NCBI GenBank assembly: GCA_044371545.1
Contig: JBILTM010000185.1
Location: 1-9,858, forward strand
DNA length: 9,858 nucleotides
Source: UBA4615 sp044371545
GTDB lineage: Bacteria > Pseudomonadota > Gammaproteobacteria > Burkholderiales > Burkholderiaceae_E
Direction of reading: 5' to 3'
Positions 1-7,036 of the stretch are shown here, piece by piece (the first letter of the stretch is position 1; every line of letters begins with the position of its first letter). The notes beneath the pieces are model-generated. The model did no database searches. It saw nothing but the letters and a program-made list of their open reading frames with translations, and was not told the origin of the DNA. The translations under genes and the position numbers were made by a program.

Positions 1-1114
1 GATGGCCGAATTCTCCGCACAGGCCGAAGACGAGCTCGCCGCGTCCCCGGCGGCACAGGCACCCGCCACCGTGGCGCGCCGCCCGTGGACGGCCGCTGCC
101 CTGGCGGCCGTCCTCATCGTGCCGACCTTCGGGCTCTACCTGCTGTCCGGTGCGCCCGAGGCAGTCTCGCCCGAATTCGCCGCCGCCCCGCGCGAGCCGG
201 CCTCGCTCGACGAGCTGGTGGTCGACCTGCGCACGCGCCTCGCCCGCGAGCCGAAGGACCTCGACGCCTGGCGGCTGCTCGGCCGCGCCGAGCTCGCCCG
301 CGGCCGCGCCGACGAGGCCCGCGACGCCTTCGAGCGGGCAATGTCGCTGGCGCCCGGCGACGCGCAGGTGCGTGTCGACTATGCCGACGCGCTCGCGCAG
401 GCGCAGGGCGCCGTGCTCGAGGGCCGGCCGATCGCGCTGATCCGCGAGGCGCTCGCGATCGACGCCCGCAACCCGAAGGCGCTCGCGCTCGCCGGCGCCT
501 ACGAGGTCTCGCGGCGCGACTACGCCGCCGCGATCGGGCTCTGGACTCGCCTGCTCGAGGTGCTGCCGGCGGACTCCGAGCAGGCGAAGCAGGTCGCGGG
601 CTTCGTCGCGGACCTGAAGGCGGGCCGCCCGCCGCAGGTCGGGCCGCGCGACGCGGCGCCGCAGGCCGCCGCGCCGCAGGCCGCCCCGGGCGACGCGACG
701 CCTCCGGCCGCGGCCGGCGCGGGGGCAGCGCCCGCGATGGCGGGCGGCCCCGGCGCGCTGCGCGGCCGCATCGAGCTCGAGCGTCGCCTCGAGGGCCGGC
801 CGCGGCCTGACGACACGCTCTTCGTCGTCGCCCGCACGATCGACGACACCGGGCGCCCGGTCGGCCCGCCGGTCGCGGTGCTGCGGGCCCGCGCAGGTGA
901 CCTGCCGCTCGAGTTCACGCTCGACGACCGGATGGCGATGAGCCCCGCGGCAAGGCTGTCCGCGATCGCGCCGGGCACGCAGGTGGTCGTGCTCGCGCGC
1001 GTGTCGCGCAGCGGCGAGGCGAGCGCGAAGCCCGGCGACCTGCAGGGCGCCTCGGCGCCGGTGCGCGCCGGCGCGAGCGACCTGCGGGTGCTGATCGACA
1101 CGGTGGTCGATTGA
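1..1114 (+). CDS. ccmI: Cytochrome c maturation protein CcmI (CycH-like), 5' end outside window
   Basis: This is the apocytochrome c chaperone of System I cytochrome c maturation. In the known family it is a membrane-anchored periplasmic TPR protein that binds the C-terminus of apocytochrome c and hands it to CcmF/CcmH. The frame is open from base 2 and 370 residues are visible. A transmembrane helix lies at about residues 30-49, a TPR region at about 70-207, an Ala/Pro/Gly-rich linker at about 208-250 and the CcmI C-terminal domain at about 251-370 (with TLFVVAR, GPPVAVLR, DLPLEFTLDD and the ARVSRSGEA...GDL stretch). The ATG at base 2 is probably internal, because full-length CcmI has an earlier transmembrane helix and a cytoplasmic leucine-zipper-like loop that are missing here. 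The stop overlaps the ccmA start by 4 bases (TTGA). Its place before ccmA is unusual. The family call is firm; the true start cannot be seen. Confidence 0.9.
   Translation, partial: MAEFSAQAEDELAASPAAQAPATVARRPWTAAALAAVLIVPTFGLYLLSGAPEAVSPEFAAAPREPASLDELVVDLRTRLAREPKDLDAWRLLGRAELARGRADEARDAFERAMSLAPGDAQVRVDYADALAQAQGAVLEGRPIALIREALAIDARNPKALALAGAYEVSRRDYAAAIGLWTRLLEVLPADSEQAKQVAGFVADLKAGRPPQVGPRDAAPQAAAPQAAPGDATPPAAAGAGAAPAMAGGPGALRGRIELERRLEGRPRPDDTLFVVARTIDDTGRPVGPPVAVLRARAGDLPLEFTLDDRMAMSPAARLSAIAPGTQVVVLARVSRSGEASAKPGDLQGASAPVRAGASDLRVLIDTVVD
656..685 (+). repeat. Exact 15-bp tandem duplication in the ccmI linker
   Basis: The 15-base unit GCGCCGCAGGCCGCC occurs twice head to tail (656-670 and 671-685). 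It encodes APQAA twice, at visible residues 219-228 of CcmI. It lies in the low-complexity linker between the TPR region and the C-terminal domain, keeps the frame, and is probably a slippage product without specific function. Confidence 0.8.
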
Positions 1115-1827
1115 CGACGGCCGTCGCGTTCGACGGTCTGCGCGCCGAGGGCCTCGCGCTGTCGCGCGGCGAGCGCCGCCTGTTCGCGGGCCTGTCGTTC
1201 GAGCTCGCGGCGTCCGAGCTGCTGCTGCTGCTCGGCCCGAACGGCTCGGGCAAGAGCAGCCTGCTGCGCGCGCTGCTCGGGCTCGCGCCGCTCGCCGCCG
1301 GCACGCTCGCGACCGGCGCGGGGCCGGTGAAGCCGCGCCGCCTGTGCGACGTCGCGCTCTACCAGGGCCACGCCGGCGCGGCCAAGGGCGAGCTGACCGC
1401 GGTCGAGAACCTGGCGCTGTCGGCCGCGCTCGACGGCACCGTCACCGCGGACGCGGGCGATGCGACGCTGCGTGCCGCGCTCGACGAGGTGGGGCTCGCA
1501 CGCCAGCGCGACATCGAGACGCGGCGGCTGTCACAGGGGCAGCGCCAGCGGCTCTCGCTCGCGCGCTTCGCGCTCGCGCTGCGCGCGCCGGTGCGCCCGC
1601 TGTGGCTGATGGACGAGCCGAGCGCCGCGCTCGACCGCGACGGCGCGACGCTCCTGGCGCACATGCTCGACGCCCACCTCGCGCGCGGCGGCGCGGCGAT
1701 CGTCGCCACGCACCTGCCGGTCTCGCCGAGCGCGGGCCGGGTGCGCGAGCTGCGGCTCGACGCGTTCGCGCCGCGTCGCGCGGCGGCGACGGCGACGCGC
1801 GCCGAGCACGGGGCGCCCGCCCGATGA
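1111..1827 (+). CDS. ccmA: Heme exporter ATP-binding protein CcmA
   Basis: CcmA is the ATPase of the CcmABCD ABC-type complex. ATP hydrolysis drives release of heme-loaded CcmE from CcmC/CcmD at the cytoplasmic membrane. The 238-residue protein has every ABC ATPase motif: Walker A GPNGSGKS at residues 42-49, a CcmA-type Q-loop region YQGH at 83-86 followed by ELTAVENL, signature LSQGQ at 139-143, Walker B PLWLMDE at 162-168, D-loop SAALD at 170-174 and the H-loop His at 200. The start is TTG, overlapping the ccmI stop, and no better start lies before the Walker A motif. The stop overlaps the ccmB ATG by 4 bases. The C-terminal tail after about residue 215 is Arg/Ala-rich and not conserved in appearance. 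Both overlaps point to translational coupling with the flanking genes. Confidence 0.96.
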   Translation: MTTAVAFDGLRAEGLALSRGERRLFAGLSFELAASELLLLLGPNGSGKSSLLRALLGLAPLAAGTLATGAGPVKPRRLCDVALYQGHAGAAKGELTAVENLALSAALDGTVTADAGDATLRAALDEVGLARQRDIETRRLSQGQRQRLSLARFALALRAPVRPLWLMDEPSAALDRDGATLLAHMLDAHLARGGAAIVATHLPVSPSAGRVRELRLDAFAPRRAAATATRAEHGAPAR

Positions 1828-2498
1828 CCGAGCTCGGCGCGTTCGCATGGGCGCTGCGCCGCGACCTGCGCCTGGCGATGCGCCGGCGCAGCGACGCGCT
1901 CAACGTGCTCGGCTTCTTCGTGCTCGCCTGCTCGATGTTCCCGCTCGCGGTCGGCCCGCAGCGCGAGTGGCTGATGCGCATCGGGCCGGGGGTGATCTGG
2001 GTCGCCGCGCTGCTCGCGACGATGCTCGCGCTGCCGCGGCTCTTCGAGCACGACCACGCCGACGGCACGCTCGACGCGATGATCGCGAGCGGCCGTTCGC
2101 TGCCGCTGATCGTCGCCGGCAAGCTGGTCGCCGCGTGGCTGGTGACCGCATTGCCGCTGATCGTGCTGACGCCGGTGCTCGGGGTCGCGTTCTCGCTGCC
2201 CGAGGGAGCGCTGCCGACGATGCTCGCCTCGCTCGCGCTCGGCACGCCGATCCTGCTCGGCCTGGGCGCGATCGCCGGCGCGCTCACGCTCGGGCTGCGC
2301 GCCGGCCCGACCCTGGTCACGGTGCTGTGCCTGCCGCTCTACGTGCCGGTGCTGGTCTTCGGCGCCGGCGCGGTCGAGGCGCAGGCGAGCGGGCTGTCCC
2401 CCCAGGCGCATCTCGCGCTGCTGGCCGCTGGTATGCTGGCGGTCGCGCTCGCGGCGCCGCCCGTGGCGGCCCAGGCGTTGCGCATCTCGGTCGAATGA
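1824..2498 (+). CDS. ccmB: Heme exporter membrane protein CcmB
   Basis: CcmB is the membrane subunit that pairs with CcmA in the CcmABCD complex. The 224-residue protein has about six hydrophobic segments, near residues 26-45, 53-73, 98-122, 128-151, 160-182 and 196-218. A short loop after the second segment carries LFEHDHADGTLDAM (73-86), the CcmB family's characteristic acidic DGTL loop, which is a likely contact with CcmA. The length matches the family's usual size of about 220. The start is set by the ATGA overlap with the ccmA stop; the same frame is open much further upstream inside ccmA, but that part reads as an Arg/Ala-rich shadow. CcmC starts 10 bases after the stop. Confidence 0.95.
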   Translation: MTELGAFAWALRRDLRLAMRRRSDALNVLGFFVLACSMFPLAVGPQREWLMRIGPGVIWVAALLATMLALPRLFEHDHADGTLDAMIASGRSLPLIVAGKLVAAWLVTALPLIVLTPVLGVAFSLPEGALPTMLASLALGTPILLGLGAIAGALTLGLRAGPTLVTVLCLPLYVPVLVFGAGAVEAQASGLSPQAHLALLAAGMLAVALAAPPVAAQALRISVE

Positions 2499-2508
2499 CG
2501 CCACCCCC

Positions 2509-3246
2509 ATGAACGCCTTCCGCTTCGCCGCCCCGCAGACCTTCTACCCGCTCGCCGGGGCGATGGTGCCGTGGTTCGCCGCGGCAGCGATCGCGCTCGC
2601 CGCGGCGGGGCTGTGGGTCGGCTTCGGCATCGCGCCCGCCGACTTCCAGCAGGGCGAGGTCTACCGGATCATCTTCATCCACGTGCCCTCGGCCTGGATG
2701 GCGATGTTCGTCTACGTGGTGATGGCCGGCTACGCGGTGCTCACGCTCGGCTTCCGCACGCGGCTGTCGGCGATGATGTGCCGCGCGCTCGCGCCGACCG
2801 GCGCCCTGATGGCCGCGATCTCGCTGTGGACCGGCGCGATCTGGGGCCGCCCGACCTGGGGCACCTACTGGGTCTGGGACGCGCGGCTCACCTCGACGCT
2901 GATCCTGCTGTTCCTCTACCTCGGCTACATGGCGCTGATCGCCGCGATCGAGGACGAGCAGCGGGCCGACCGCGCCGGCGCGCTGCTGCTGCTGGTCGGC
3001 GTGGTCAACGTGCCGATCATCTACTTCTCGGTGCGCTGGTGGAACACGCTGCACCAGGGCGCGAGCGTGAGCCTGACGGCCGCGCCGAAGATGGCCTCGA
3101 CGATGCTCACCGGCATGCTGCTGATGAGCCTCGCCGCCTGGATGTACACGATCGCGGCCGCGCTGCACCGCGTGCGCTCGATCATCCTCGAGCGCGAGCG
3201 GCACACCCGGTGGGTGCGTCAGCTCGCCGGCGGCGCGGCGACCTAG
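2509..3246 (+). CDS. ccmC: Heme-handling membrane protein CcmC
   Basis: CcmC holds heme at the periplasmic face of the membrane and loads it covalently onto CcmE. The 245-residue protein has six hydrophobic segments. Its periplasmic tryptophan-rich WWD motif is intact at about residues 112-124 (WGRPTWGTYWVWD). The two conserved axial heme-ligand histidines are H58 (in IIFIHVPSAW) and H182 (in WWNTLHQG), matching E. coli H60 and H184. The ATG lies 10 bases after the ccmB stop, with no strong ribosome binding site visible. The length matches the family's usual size of about 245. The gene ends with TAG, 18 bases before ccmD. Confidence 0.97.
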   Translation: MNAFRFAAPQTFYPLAGAMVPWFAAAAIALAAAGLWVGFGIAPADFQQGEVYRIIFIHVPSAWMAMFVYVVMAGYAVLTLGFRTRLSAMMCRALAPTGALMAAISLWTGAIWGRPTWGTYWVWDARLTSTLILLFLYLGYMALIAAIEDEQRADRAGALLLLVGVVNVPIIYFSVRWWNTLHQGASVSLTAAPKMASTMLTGMLLMSLAAWMYTIAAALHRVRSIILERERHTRWVRQLAGGAAT

Positions 3247-3253
3247 ACGTCCC

Positions 3254-3268
3254 ATGACCGCGCCATGA
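3254..3268 (+). other. Four-codon mini-ORF overlapping the ccmD start
   Basis: An ATG eight codon-free bases after the ccmC stop opens a frame reading only M-T-A-P before TGA. That TGA overlaps the ATG of ccmD in an ATGA arrangement. The sequence CATGACCG appears at both starts, 11 bases apart. This could couple ccmD translation to upstream ribosomes, or could simply be a duplicated start region. Nothing shows that it is translated. Confidence 0.3.
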
Positions 3269-3417
3269 CCGAGCACCACTGGACCTTCGTCGGCGTCGCC
3301 TACGCGCTGACCGCCGCCGCGATCGTGATCGAGATCGTAGCGCTCGTGCGCCGGCGCAGGCAGGCGCTCGCGCGCGTCGAGCGCGAGCGCGACTTCGACG
3401 AGGACGAGCGCGGCTGA
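3265..3417 (+). CDS. ccmD: Heme exporter protein CcmD (small membrane protein)
   Basis: CcmD is the small single-span membrane subunit that stabilises the CcmC:heme:CcmE complex and is needed for release of holo-CcmE. The ORF encodes 50 residues. The N-terminus MTEHHWTFVGVAYALT is followed by a hydrophobic helix at about residues 8-28. After it comes a basic cluster RRRR at 29-32 and a charged tail that alternates basic and acidic residues and ends acidic. This matches the CcmD pattern of one helix followed by positive charges and a charged tail, with a conserved Tyr in the first half of the helix. The position between ccmC and ccmE is the canonical one, which supports the call more than sequence alone could for such a short protein. 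Its ATG overlaps the stop of a 4-codon mini-ORF. A 43-base gap follows before ccmE. Confidence 0.9.
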   Translation: MTEHHWTFVGVAYALTAAAIVIEIVALVRRRRQALARVERERDFDEDERG

Positions 3418-3460
3418 GCCGCGCGCGCCGAACGCCCCACCTATCGGACGCAGCACCCCG

Positions 3461-3943
3461 ATGAACGCCGCATCGCCCCCCGCCCCCCGCGGGATGACCC
3501 CGCGCCAGAAGCGCTTAGCCTGGATCGCCGTCGGCCTCGCCGTGATCGCGACCGCGGTCGGCCTGGTCCTCTACGCGCTGTCCTCGAACATCGTGTTCTT
3601 CTTCACGCCGACGCAGGTCTCGAGGAACGAGGCGCCGCAGGGCCGGGCGTTCCGCATCGGCGGCCTCGTCGAGCCGGGCAGCCTGCAGCGCGACGGGCTC
3701 GACGTGCGCTTCAAGGTGACCGACAACGCGCAGGCGATCCCGGTCGTCTACCGCGGCACGCTGCCCGACCTGTTCAAGGAGGGCAAGGGCGTGGTCGCGC
3801 AGGGGCAGATCGGGCCGGACGGCGTGTTCAAGGCGTCCGAGGTGCTCGCCAAGCATGACGAGAACTACATGCCGCCCGAGGCCGCCGAGGCGCTCAAGCA
3901 GGCGGGGCACCCGGTGCAGTCGGGCACGGTGAAGCAGCAATGA
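3461..3943 (+). CDS. ccmE: Periplasmic heme chaperone CcmE
   Basis: CcmE carries heme covalently bound through a histidine from CcmC to CcmF. The 160-residue protein has an N-terminal membrane anchor at about residues 20-40, then the OB-fold beta-barrel domain (VSRNEAPQGRAFRIGGLVEPGSL, VRFKVTD, VVYRGTLPDLFKEG, in order). The heme-attachment motif is LAKHDENYMPP, with the covalent histidine at H132 and the axial tyrosine at Y136, as in the family. The tail after about 140 is flexible. The chosen ATG gives 11 residues before MTPRQKRL; the internal ATG at 3494 (residue 12) starts at the position many CcmE proteins do and is a real alternative. Neither has a clear ribosome binding site. The stop overlaps the ccmF ATG by 4 bases. 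Confidence 0.95.
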   Translation: MNAASPPAPRGMTPRQKRLAWIAVGLAVIATAVGLVLYALSSNIVFFFTPTQVSRNEAPQGRAFRIGGLVEPGSLQRDGLDVRFKVTDNAQAIPVVYRGTLPDLFKEGKGVVAQGQIGPDGVFKASEVLAKHDENYMPPEAAEALKQAGHPVQSGTVKQQ

Positions 3944-5955
3944 TCGGCGAACTCGGCCACTTCGCGCTCTGGCTCGCGCTCGCGGTCTCGGTCGTGCAGG
4001 CGCTCGGCGGCCTGCTCGGGGCCGCGCGCTCCGACGCCGCCTGGATGCGCACCGGCGCGAACGCGGCGAACGCGCAGTTCGCGCTGATCGTGCTCGCGTT
4101 CGTGGCGCTCGCGAGCGCGTTCGTCGCGAACGACTTCACGCTGATCAACGTCGCGAACAACTCGAACTCGCTGCTGCCGGTAGAGTACCGGATCGCCGCG
4201 TCCTGGGGCTCGCACGAAGGCTCGCTGCTGATGTGGGCGCTGATGCTCGCCGGCTGGACGGCCGCGGTCAACGCCTTCGGCGGGCAGCTGCCCATCGCGT
4301 TCCGCGCGCGCGTGCTCGGCGTGCTCGGGCTGGTCGCGATCGGCTTCCTGGCGTTCATGCTGTTCACCTCCAACCCGTTCCTGCGGCAGTTCCCGCCCCC
4401 GCCGGACGGCCGCGACCTGAACCCGCTGCTGCAGGACCCGGGCATGGTGATCCACCCGCCGATGCTCTACATGGGCTACGTGGGCTTCTCGGTCGCCTTC
4501 GCGTTCGCGATCGCGGCGATGCTGGGCGGCCGGGTCGACGCCGCGTGGACGCGCTGGGCGCGGCCGTGGACGACCGCGGCGTGGTGCTTCCTCACGATGG
4601 GCATCGCGCTCGGCAGCGCCTGGGCCTACTACGAGCTCGGCTGGGGCGGCTGGTGGTTCTGGGACCCGGTCGAGAACGCGTCGTTCATGCCGTGGCTGGT
4701 CGGCACCGCGCTGATCCACTCGCTGGTCGTCACCGAGCGGCGCGGCGCGTTCAAGGCCTGGACGCTGCTGCTCGCGATCGCCGCGTTCAGCCTGTCGCTG
4801 CTCGGCACCTTCCTCGTGCGCTCGGGCGTGCTGACCTCGGTCCACGCGTTCGCGACCGACCCGACCCGCGGCGTGTTCATCCTCGCGTTCCTGGTGGTGG
4901 TCGTCGGCGGCTCGCTGGTGCTCTTCGCGATGCGCGGGCCAGGCATCACCGGCAACGTCGCGCCGGTGTCGTTCGCGCCGAGCTCGCGCGAGGGCTACCT
5001 GCTCGCCAACAACGTGCTGATGGCGACCGCGGCCGGCTCGGTGCTGCTGGGCACGATGTACCCGCTGGTGCTCGACACGCTCGGGCTGGGCAAGATCTCG
5101 GTCGGCCCGCCCTACTTCGAGGCGGTGTTCTTCCCGCTGATGGCGCCGGCCGCGTTCCTGATGGGCGTGGGCCCGATCGCACGCTGGCGCGACGCGCCGG
5201 TGCCGCAGCTCGCCGCGCGGCTCAAGTGGGCGTTCGCGATCGCGGTCGTCGCGGCGCTCGGCTTCGTGCTCGTCTCGGGCCGCTTCGGCAGCGGGCACTC
5301 GGGCGGCTCGGCACTCGGCGCGGCCGCGTTCGCGATCGGCATCTTCCTCGGGCTGTGGCTGGTCGCCGCGAGCGTGGTGGCGGTGATCGACCGCGCCTCG
5401 CAGGTCAAGGCGCCCGGATGGGGCGCGCGGCTGCGCTCGCTGCCCGGCGGCTTCTGGGGAATGATCGTCGCGCACTCGGGCGTCGGCGTCTTCTGCATCG
5501 GCGTGGCCAGCGTGATGACGCTCGACGTCGAGATCGACGCGGCGCTCGGGCCGAACCAGACGGTGACGGTGCGCGACTACGAGCTGCGGATGCTGACGCT
5601 GCAGGAGGTCCAGGGTCCGAACTACCGCGCGATCCAGGCCCGGATCCAGGTCTCGAAGGACGGGCGCGCGCTCTTCGACCTTCTGCCCGAGAAGCGCTTC
5701 TACAGCACGACGCAGATGGTGATGACCGAAGCCGCGATCGACAGCGGGCTGACGCGCGACCTGTACGTCTCGCTCGGCGAGGTCCTGCCCGACGGGCGCT
5801 GGACGGTGAAGGCCTGGGTCAAGCCGTACGTCGACTGGATCTGGGCCGGCTGCTTCATGATGGCGATCGGCGGCTTCATCGCGATCTCCGACCGCCGCTA
5901 CCGCGCGCAGCGCGCCACCGCGAAGGCGGGCGAGCGCGTCGGCGCGACGGCCTGA
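3940..5955 (+). CDS. ccmF: Cytochrome c heme lyase subunit CcmF
   Basis: CcmF takes heme from holo-CcmE and, with CcmH and CcmI, forms the thioether bonds to apocytochrome c. The 671-residue polytopic membrane protein is close to the usual family length of about 650. The WWD heme-handling motif lies at residues 235-247 (WGGWWFWDPVENA). All four histidines known as heme ligands in E. coli CcmF (H173, H261, H303, H491) have counterparts here: H172 in GMVIHPPM, H260 in ALIHSL, H302 in TSVHAFATDP and H512 in IVAHSG. The conserved SWGSHEGS segment is at 88-95. A large periplasmic domain precedes the last transmembrane segment. The start is fixed by the ATGA overlap with ccmE. ccmG follows after 16 bases. 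Confidence 0.97.
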   Translation: MIGELGHFALWLALAVSVVQALGGLLGAARSDAAWMRTGANAANAQFALIVLAFVALASAFVANDFTLINVANNSNSLLPVEYRIAASWGSHEGSLLMWALMLAGWTAAVNAFGGQLPIAFRARVLGVLGLVAIGFLAFMLFTSNPFLRQFPPPPDGRDLNPLLQDPGMVIHPPMLYMGYVGFSVAFAFAIAAMLGGRVDAAWTRWARPWTTAAWCFLTMGIALGSAWAYYELGWGGWWFWDPVENASFMPWLVGTALIHSLVVTERRGAFKAWTLLLAIAAFSLSLLGTFLVRSGVLTSVHAFATDPTRGVFILAFLVVVVGGSLVLFAMRGPGITGNVAPVSFAPSSREGYLLANNVLMATAAGSVLLGTMYPLVLDTLGLGKISVGPPYFEAVFFPLMAPAAFLMGVGPIARWRDAPVPQLAARLKWAFAIAVVAALGFVLVSGRFGSGHSGGSALGAAAFAIGIFLGLWLVAASVVAVIDRASQVKAPGWGARLRSLPGGFWGMIVAHSGVGVFCIGVASVMTLDVEIDAALGPNQTVTVRDYELRMLTLQEVQGPNYRAIQARIQVSKDGRALFDLLPEKRFYSTTQMVMTEAAIDSGLTRDLYVSLGEVLPDGRWTVKAWVKPYVDWIWAGCFMMAIGGFIAISDRRYRAQRATAKAGERVGATA

Positions 5956-5971
5956 GGCCGGGGCGGGGTCG

Positions 5972-6502
5972 ATGCGCTCGCTCCGGTACCTGGTCCCGAT
6001 CGCGCTGTTCGCGCTGCTCTCGGTGTTCCTGCTGGTCGGCCTGTGGAAGGACCCGCGCGAGATCCCTTCGCCGCTGATCGGCAAGCCCGCGCCGGCGTTC
6101 TCGCTGCCGGAGTTGCGCGCGCCCGAACGCGCGTGGTCGCCGAAGGCGATGGCGGGGCAGGTCTGGCTGCTGAACGTGTTCGCGTCATGGTGCGTGCCCT
6201 GCCTCGTCGAGCACCCGGTGCTGCTGCAGATGTCGCGCGACAAGGTGCTTCCGATCGTCGGCTTCAACTACAAGGACGAGCCGGGCGCGGCGACCGGCTG
6301 GCTCGCGAAGCACGGCGACCCGTACGCGGCGGTCGTCGCCGATCGCACCGGCGCGGTCGCGTTCGACTACGGGGTCTACGGGGTGCCCGAGACCTTCCTC
6401 GTCGACCGCACCGGCACGATCCGCTTCAAGCACGTCGGGCCGCTCACGCCCGAGGTCGTGCAGGGCAAGCTGCTGCCGCTGGTGCGGGAGCTGTCGCGAT
6501 GA
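5972..6502 (+). CDS. ccmG: Thiol:disulfide interchange protein CcmG (DsbE)
   Basis: CcmG is a membrane-anchored periplasmic thioredoxin-like reductant that keeps the CXXCH cysteines of apocytochrome c (directly or through CcmH) reduced for heme attachment. Of the 176 residues, about 6-24 form the N-terminal anchor. The thioredoxin fold follows, with the active site WCVPC at 73-77 (C74 and C77) and the cis-proline loop YGVPET with P139. The CLVEHPVL segment after the active site and the GKPAPAFSLPEL entry are typical of CcmG/DsbE. A G-rich stretch (GGGCGGGG, 5961-5968) just upstream may serve as a weak ribosome binding site. The stop overlaps the ccmH start by 4 bases. Confidence 0.96.
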   Translation: MRSLRYLVPIALFALLSVFLLVGLWKDPREIPSPLIGKPAPAFSLPELRAPERAWSPKAMAGQVWLLNVFASWCVPCLVEHPVLLQMSRDKVLPIVGFNYKDEPGAATGWLAKHGDPYAAVVADRTGAVAFDYGVYGVPETFLVDRTGTIRFKHVGPLTPEVVQGKLLPLVRELSR

Positions 6503-7008
6503 GGGCGGCGCTCGCCGCGCTGCTGGTCGCGCTCGCCGCCACGGCGTTCGCGCAGTCCTCGGGCACGCCCCCCGGCCCGCCCGCGGGCATGACGCCCGAA
6601 CAGGTCGAGCAGCTGGTGCGCAGCGAACGCTTCCGCGCGCTCGCCGCCGAGTTGCGCTGCCTGGTGTGCCAGAACCAGACCCTCGCCGACTCGAACGCGG
6701 AGCTCGCGATCGACCTGCGCAACGAGGTGCTGCGGCAGATGGCCTCGGGCAAGGACGATCGGCAGATCAAGGCGCACCTGGTCGAGCGCTACGGCGAGTT
6801 CGTGCTCTACCGGCCGACCTTCTCGGTGCGCAACCTCGCACTGTGGGCGGGCCCGGCGGTGCTGCTCGCGATCGGCGCGACCGTGCTGTGGCGCACCAGC
6901 AACCGCCGGCGCCCGACCCCGGCCGCGGGCACGGTGCCGACCGACATGGACGCGCGGCTCGCGCGCGTCGACCGGCTGCTCGACGACGACGCGACGACAC
7001 CGCGCTGA
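6499..7008 (+). CDS. ccmH: Cytochrome c maturation protein CcmH
   Basis: CcmH is a membrane-anchored thiol-oxidoreductase that works with CcmG and apocytochrome c and forms part of the heme ligation complex with CcmF and CcmI. The 169-residue protein has a signal peptide (about residues 1-18, ending AFA), the family motif LRCLVCQNQ with redox cysteines C54 and C57, a three-helix domain, a transmembrane helix at about 113-131 and a short cytoplasmic tail. It is the short, stand-alone form: the CcmI-like TPR domain that E. coli carries as a C-terminal fusion is absent here and sits at the other end of the operon instead. The start is set by the ATGA overlap with ccmG; the frame is open further upstream inside ccmG but that part is a shadow. 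No strong terminator follows. Confidence 0.96.
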   Translation: MRAALAALLVALAATAFAQSSGTPPGPPAGMTPEQVEQLVRSERFRALAAELRCLVCQNQTLADSNAELAIDLRNEVLRQMASGKDDRQIKAHLVERYGEFVLYRPTFSVRNLALWAGPAVLLAIGATVLWRTSNRRRPTPAAGTVPTDMDARLARVDRLLDDDATTPR

Positions 7009-7036
7009 CGCGCGCGCGGATCGGCCCGCCGGGCGC

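Noticed and set aside
1359..2510. A 383-codon - strand frame opposite ccmA and ccmB
   Set aside because: Low-complexity Arg/Ala/Gln-rich translation, fully overlapped by two convincing genes; a GC-bias shadow.
3865..6267. An 800-codon open frame on the - strand opposite ccmF and ccmG
   Set aside because: It is antisense to genes with intact catalytic motifs, its translation is dominated by Arg, His, Asp, Glu and Ala without domain features, and such frames are expected opposite genes with extreme GC at third positions.
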